Origin: Saprospiraceae bacterium | GTDB lineage: Bacteria; Bacteroidota; Bacteroidia; Chitinophagales; Saprospiraceae | Assembly (NCBI GenBank): GCA_016717145.1 | Contig: JADKGD010000030.1 | Span: 26,369 to 90,368 of the forward strand | Direction of reading: 5' to 3' | DNA length: 64,000 nt | In this document: one piece after another, positions 59,374 through 64,000 of the stretch | Position numbering within the stretch: position 1 is the stretch's first letter | Layout of the letters: the number at the start of each line of letters is the position of its first letter | Notes under the pieces: model-generated | Told to the model about the DNA's origin: nothing | Database searches by the model: none | The model's input: the letters and a program-made list of their open reading frames with translations, nothing else | Program-made: the position numbers and the translations under genes

Positions 59374-60270
59374 ATGAAATGTTTTTATTATTGCTTTATA
59401 TTTCTAAATATAATTTCAAATGTTGGCTTAACCCAAATATCGAGTAAATTTTATAATCAATTCGAGAGTGAAAGAAAAATTATAATTGAAAACAATTTAT
59501 TATATGAATCACATCTTGAAAGATTAAATCGAAATTTTTGTGAAATAAATTATTCAGGAAATACAATGGGGGACAGTTTGCTTAATCTTATAATTAATGG
59601 TGATTATATCAAAAACGACGATATCCTTGATTTTTCACTATGGAATTATAGATGTATGAAATTACATCAAAAAGAGATGTTAGATCTTAATCTTCAGACA
59701 AAGATTTATCCTTTTGATAGATATTTTCATTTATTAGTAAACAAATATAAAATGAGGGCTTTTGACGAATATCTTTATGCGTACAGTGATACTACTTCTT
59801 TTCAAGAACTTGAAACGAAGTTTTACAAAAATGGTTATTTTTCCGATGTAGAAACACTCAAACTAAAGAATTTAACAACTCTTGCTGTATTGGGTAATGA
59901 TGATATTGAAAAACAAATATTAAAGTTCATATTGAATTTGTATCAACACTCAAGTGCTTTATTTGAGAAAGATCCAGGTCCGTTAGTTAATTTATATACT
60001 GTAATCCTACCAAATACTTTAGGCCAACTCGAATCTAAAAATTCAATTGTCAAAACACTTGAACTATTTGAGAATAATTTAAAATCCGATTCGGGGCATG
60101 GCTTAATAATGTATTTTGACAATTTATATTATAGGTATGTCATAAAGCCAAAAATTGATCCCAATATCTGGATGGGTATTAGTAGTGACAGAATGGGGCA
60201 AAAGAAAAATGAGATCATTCAACGTATTCTGAATGATAAAACTATTTGGCTTAATGATCAAATAAAATAA
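59374..60270 (+). CDS. Secreted hypothetical protein
   Basis: A 298-residue protein with a signal peptide (about 1-20). The rest is mainly helical and charged, with no recognised motif. It sits ten bases after the metallopeptidase-like gene and ahead of the giant repeat gene on the same strand, so it may belong to the same operon. Function unknown. Confidence 0.65.
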   Translation: MKCFYYCFIFLNIISNVGLTQISSKFYNQFESERKIIIENNLLYESHLERLNRNFCEINYSGNTMGDSLLNLIINGDYIKNDDILDFSLWNYRCMKLHQKEMLDLNLQTKIYPFDRYFHLLVNKYKMRAFDEYLYAYSDTTSFQELETKFYKNGYFSDVETLKLKNLTTLAVLGNDDIEKQILKFILNLYQHSSALFEKDPGPLVNLYTVILPNTLGQLESKNSIVKTLELFENNLKSDSGHGLIMYFDNLYYRYVIKPKIDPNIWMGISSDRMGQKKNEIIQRILNDKTIWLNDQIK

Positions 60271-60332
60271 TGAATAATTAATTGAGAAAAGGAAAAGGAA
60301 TTTAAATTTACCCAACCGATAAAAATTAAAAT

Positions 60333-63300
60333 ATGAAAATTTTATTAGCATATTTTTTACTCATAATGAGTATGGGGCTGCCTCTTATTGGCAATAGTCA
60401 ATATGGAGAAGTAAGCACTATCAATATATGTCCCAACGCAACTACAGGAAGTGCCACAATAAAACTATACAGAAATGCTTTTGAACCAGACTGGTTACCA
60501 CCATTTACTGCCGAAATAGAAAATCTGGATACTGGCCAAGAATGGGAAGGTCCGATCAATATTGTGGAAGGTAATTTCCTTAAAGGTACCTTTAATAACC
60601 TTTCTGCCGGAAATTATGAAGTAACCATATTTGTAAAACCAAGATGTTTTTTAACCTTTGAATTTACAATTCAAGTTAATACCGCCGTACCAAATATCAA
60701 TCAAAAAATCGAACCGGAATATTGCGGAAATAAAGATGGTAGTATATCTCTAACTTCACCTGATCTGACACTTTTTACATGGGGACCACCGATTAATAAA
60801 GCAGAATTGGGTTTAACATCAGATGTCAAGGACTTAAAGGCGGGTGTGTATGAAGTTGAAGTGAGAGAATTTGATGTTTTAGCTTGCCCTATTAAAAAGT
60901 ATTTTATTGTAAAAAATGAAATGACTCATCCGTTCACTTTGTCTGGACTTCCTTCAAGATGTGCAAATTTAGGATCAATAACTGTAAATCTACTTAGCCC
61001 AAATATCAAACCTGATAAAGTAACATATAAGTGGAGCAATGGTGCTACTACACAGGCAATTACAAATCTCAGACCCGGGAATTATATAGTTACAGCCACA
61101 TATGGTAATTGTCAATTTATATCAAATGAATTAGAAATAGAAAATATAAGCGGAAGCATTGAAAAGCTTAATCCAATATGCGGAGAAAGCAATGGTCGCT
61201 TAACATTTTATACTAATGAAATAGCTCAACCAGGCATAAAGTTTTTATGGAGCACAGGGTCTAATTCAAGCTCGATTACAGGCCTTGGGTCAGGAAGTTA
61301 TGGCTTAACAGTAACAGTTGGTACTTGTGTAAAAGTATTTAATAATTTAGTATTAAAAGGTTCCCTTATTAAGTCACTTGATCTAGGATGTCAGAATGAC
61401 AAGTATTCTCTTACTGCTATACCACATAATGGAATTGACGCTTCTAAAATTAAATATTTGTGGCGCAATGGATTAACAACAAAATCAATCCAAAATTTGT
61501 TACCCGGGGGTTATGAACTGTTTGCATCAACAATTGATGGCTGTGGGGATGTTCTGGGTGAAAGCATATCACCTTTTGTTTTTGAATCGACACAAAACAA
61601 TCCTGTAACTTGTGGAGATTTTTCTTACTCGGGTGTAATTAGCCTTAATTTTGAGTTTTGGGCTTAAACAACTTCAAAAGACAAATTTTCTATGGAATAC
61701 TGGTTATAATGGTTGGGGAATAGATGGTTTGGAACCAGGATTATATTCTGTAACCGGATCTCATGATCAATGCACAAAAACAAAAGACTTCAACCTTCCG
61801 AGTGATGATTTTAATGTTTTTATTGACGAATTCGAAAATGCTGAAAATGGATGCCCATCAGGCACAAATGGGTATATTCATTTGGGTTCAGATCAAGATA
61901 ATTTGCCAATTAACTATATATGGAACACTGGTGAAACAACATCAAGCATAGATGGATTAGGTGCTGGTACTTATACTGTGACTGCAACACTCGGTCCTTG
62001 CGAAAAAATATTGACAGTTGCTATATGTACTTGCAATGGCTGTATAATGTCGCATGAAGTAGACCGCCCTCGTACTTGTCCTTCACATAGTGCTGGCTTT
62101 AGTGAACAAATAATTAAAGCTAGTACTTCAAATTCTCTTGACGGGGCTATTACTATAACACCTTTTGAGACCACACAGACAAATTTTACCTATTCTTGGA
62201 CAGGAATAACTGGCCAATCGATTAGCCAGAATTTCGAATCAAATATGCAAAATTTGACCAATTTAAAAACAGGTTTGTATACTTTAAAGGTTAATGATGG
62301 ATGCAAAATTTTTGAAGAAACTTATTTCGTTCCATTCATTAAAGATTGCTCTAATTCAGATTTTAATGTATTAATTACCAATACACCATGTTTTGGTGGA
62401 CATATAGCAGTTAAAACTGTAAATAGTACAGGCCTTGTTTTGATTACTGCCAGTAATGGATTTTCAAGCATCATACCTTCAGGACAAATTGTATTGATAC
62501 CTACTAATTTAACTACAGGTACATTTTATGTTAACGCAACTGATATGATTACCAGTTGTAATTCGACTGCATCAGTTGAAGTTTCAAATAATATTGGTAC
62601 TTCATTTACGGTTGACATTCCTATTAAATCAGTGACTGGATGTAAAATATGGTCGTCAGGGTCAGCCCTCGGAACATTTTCAGGAGGTACGTCACCAATA
62701 AGTGGCAGGTGGTGGCTAAATGGTAATATAGTAAGTAACTCCGCAGGTCTTCTTTGGAATAAGACAGGATTGTATACATATGAGGCTTGGGATGCATGCG
62801 GATTAATAGCTACAAAAAGCATTCAACTTAGTTGTGATTGTGACGAGTTTCCTGTGATATTACAATACAATAAATGTTGGGATGAATGTGGTTGGGGAGA
62901 ATCTGATTGTAGTAAACTAAAGCTTGCTGTAAATTGTAATGCATCAGGTACTTTTACTGTTATTTGGCCTGATAATAAAGAGACTATGGTTACTGACTGT
63001 AAAATAAAACGAGGTCCTAGATACTTTAAACCTAAAAACCCAGGAAGTTATGATGTAAAAATAATTTCTTCAACCGGATGTATTAAAGATATTAATTTTT
63101 TATTCCAGGAGGAAAATTGGTGTTTAGCTGAAGTAGTCAAAGATGATTTTGGAAATGCAATTGGAGTCAGAGAAACAAAAGGTCACTGTGATGAAGATAA
63201 ACATATTAACCCAGCCTCACCCGTAAAGTTAGTGAAATTAATTTCTACAGACTTTTTGAATCCATGTTCAAAGGTATTAATTAGAACCTGGATTTTGTGG

Positions 63301-64000
63301 TGGGGAAGATACAAGGAGAATTTTAAATGAGGACGATTTAAAAGATATCATTGTTGAGGCAATACCAACCACTGACAATTGTGTGCGATGTGAATATCAA
63401 ATTAATGGAAATAGATTAGCAGCAGAATATTGCCCACCAGATTGTCCTTTGGCTTGGCTTTTACTAGATGGATTTGAACTCCAAGTGATCATAAATAGCC
63501 CATTTGCATCAACTGTTAACGGATATTCAGTACTTTTATATATGAATAATGTTTATATTGATGGCAATGGATTGACTTCGGAGATAAAATTCGGACGACA
63601 TATAGCGTTGAGAACCCTAATTGCTGGACCAGGTGTATATTATGCAGTATTTTTATACACTGCACCTAATGGAGTAATATGTAAAATTACCACTAATAAA
63701 ATTACTATTGTTGTAATAACAAGATAATATCCATTGGATATGATAGTCTTATAAATGAATATGTGCCTTCATGGCTTGACTCAAATGAAGGATCAGGAAC
63801 AAGTATAAAAAGTGTAAGTTTTAGTACTTTGGAAAATGATTCTGACATCCAGTCTTATGCCGATATCCCTTACGCTGGAGTCCATATATCAGATATCCGT
63901 TTAGATCAACAAAAAAATCATTACATATTCAGCAAGTTGCCAGGAGAAAGTCTGCAATTCGAAAAACTAAATGAATATGGAACATCTCAATGGAAACAGA
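60333..64000 (+). CDS. Giant SprB-like repeat protein, several frameshifts, 3' end outside window
   Basis: Frames 60333-61667, 61651-63330, 63383-63727 and the open frame from about 63715 to the window end belong to one gene. It has a signal peptide (ending GNSQ, about residue 24) and SprB-like repeats with YxWsnGxtTxxIxnLxpGxYxVtxT endings (e.g. YKWSNGATTQAITNLRPGNY; YIWNTGETTSSIDGLGAGTY). Shifts: one extra T near 61652-61656 (FEF to GLKQLQ), one near 63290 (IRTWILWW versus FCGGEDTRRILNEDD), and one near 63710-63715 (last frame IISIGYDSLINEYVPSWL). The C-terminus is not seen, so no sorting domain can be assigned. Paired with the two upstream secreted proteins by position. Confidence 0.7.

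Overview
The window looks like chromosomal DNA of a Bacteroidota member, most likely Saprospirales. It is AT-rich, with type IX secretion (T9SS) C-terminal sorting domains, PorP/SprF partners, SprB-like and HYR-like repeat proteins, a SusC/TonB-type receptor with a carboxypeptidase-like N-terminal domain, and several TAnnTTTG -7 promoter-like boxes. The taxonomic placement is inference from gene content. No tRNA, rRNA, CRISPR array or intact insertion sequence was seen.

Layout. 1-4 kb: the end of an RND efflux adaptor and its pump. 4-6.4 kb: a T9SS type B surface protein. 6.9-10.4 kb, minus strand: a ccmB-ccmC-ccmD-gdhA cytochrome c biogenesis/glutamate dehydrogenase run. 10.5-14 kb, minus strand: recQ-aroQ-ECF sigma factor-small ORF. 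14.3-17.7 kb, plus strand: kdsD, then ECF sigma factor, membrane anti-sigma-like protein and adhesin-like protein. 17.8-23.5 kb: two small outer membrane proteins, a DUF6702-like protein, yidD, topoisomerase subunit A and a lolD-type ATPase. 23.9-26.4 kb: a glycosyltransferase and a LuxR-type regulator with Glu at the phosphoacceptor site. 26.6-35.6 kb: a dockerin-bearing T9SS protein, a triple-cohesin/SprB-repeat T9SS protein and PorP/SprF. 35.7-39.3 kb: an ACMSD-like amidohydrolase, kynureninase and a dipeptide epimerase. 39.3-40.9 kb: a broken membrane protein gene followed by a decayed copy of the epimerase 3' end. 41.1-43.9 kb: a disrupted TonB-dependent receptor. 44.1-47.1 kb: an uncharacterised ATP-grasp/glutamine amidotransferase/ATP-grasp-like cassette. 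47.2-56.3 kb, minus strand: a giant T9SS type B protein, PorP/SprF and OmpA-PD40. 56.5 kb: a cytochrome c lipoprotein. 57.8-64 kb: a secreted metallopeptidase-like protein, an unknown secreted protein and a giant SprB-like repeat gene running off the window.

Two cassettes (26.6-35.6 and 47.2-56.3 kb) share one logic: a giant exported repeat protein with a sorting domain is encoded next to a PorP/SprF outer membrane protein that probably helps export or anchor it. The first adds a possible cohesin-dockerin pairing. The best candidate for an undescribed pathway is the three-gene ligase/amidotransferase cassette at 44.1-47.1 kb.

At least ten open frames (ccmC, kdsD, an outer membrane protein, kynureninase, the 39.3 kb membrane protein, the TonB receptor, the giant T9SS protein, the metallopeptidase and the last gene several times) are broken by single-base shifts, many in homopolymers. 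This suggests residual sequencing indels more than genuine decay, although the epimerase fragment and the deletion in the TonB receptor look real.
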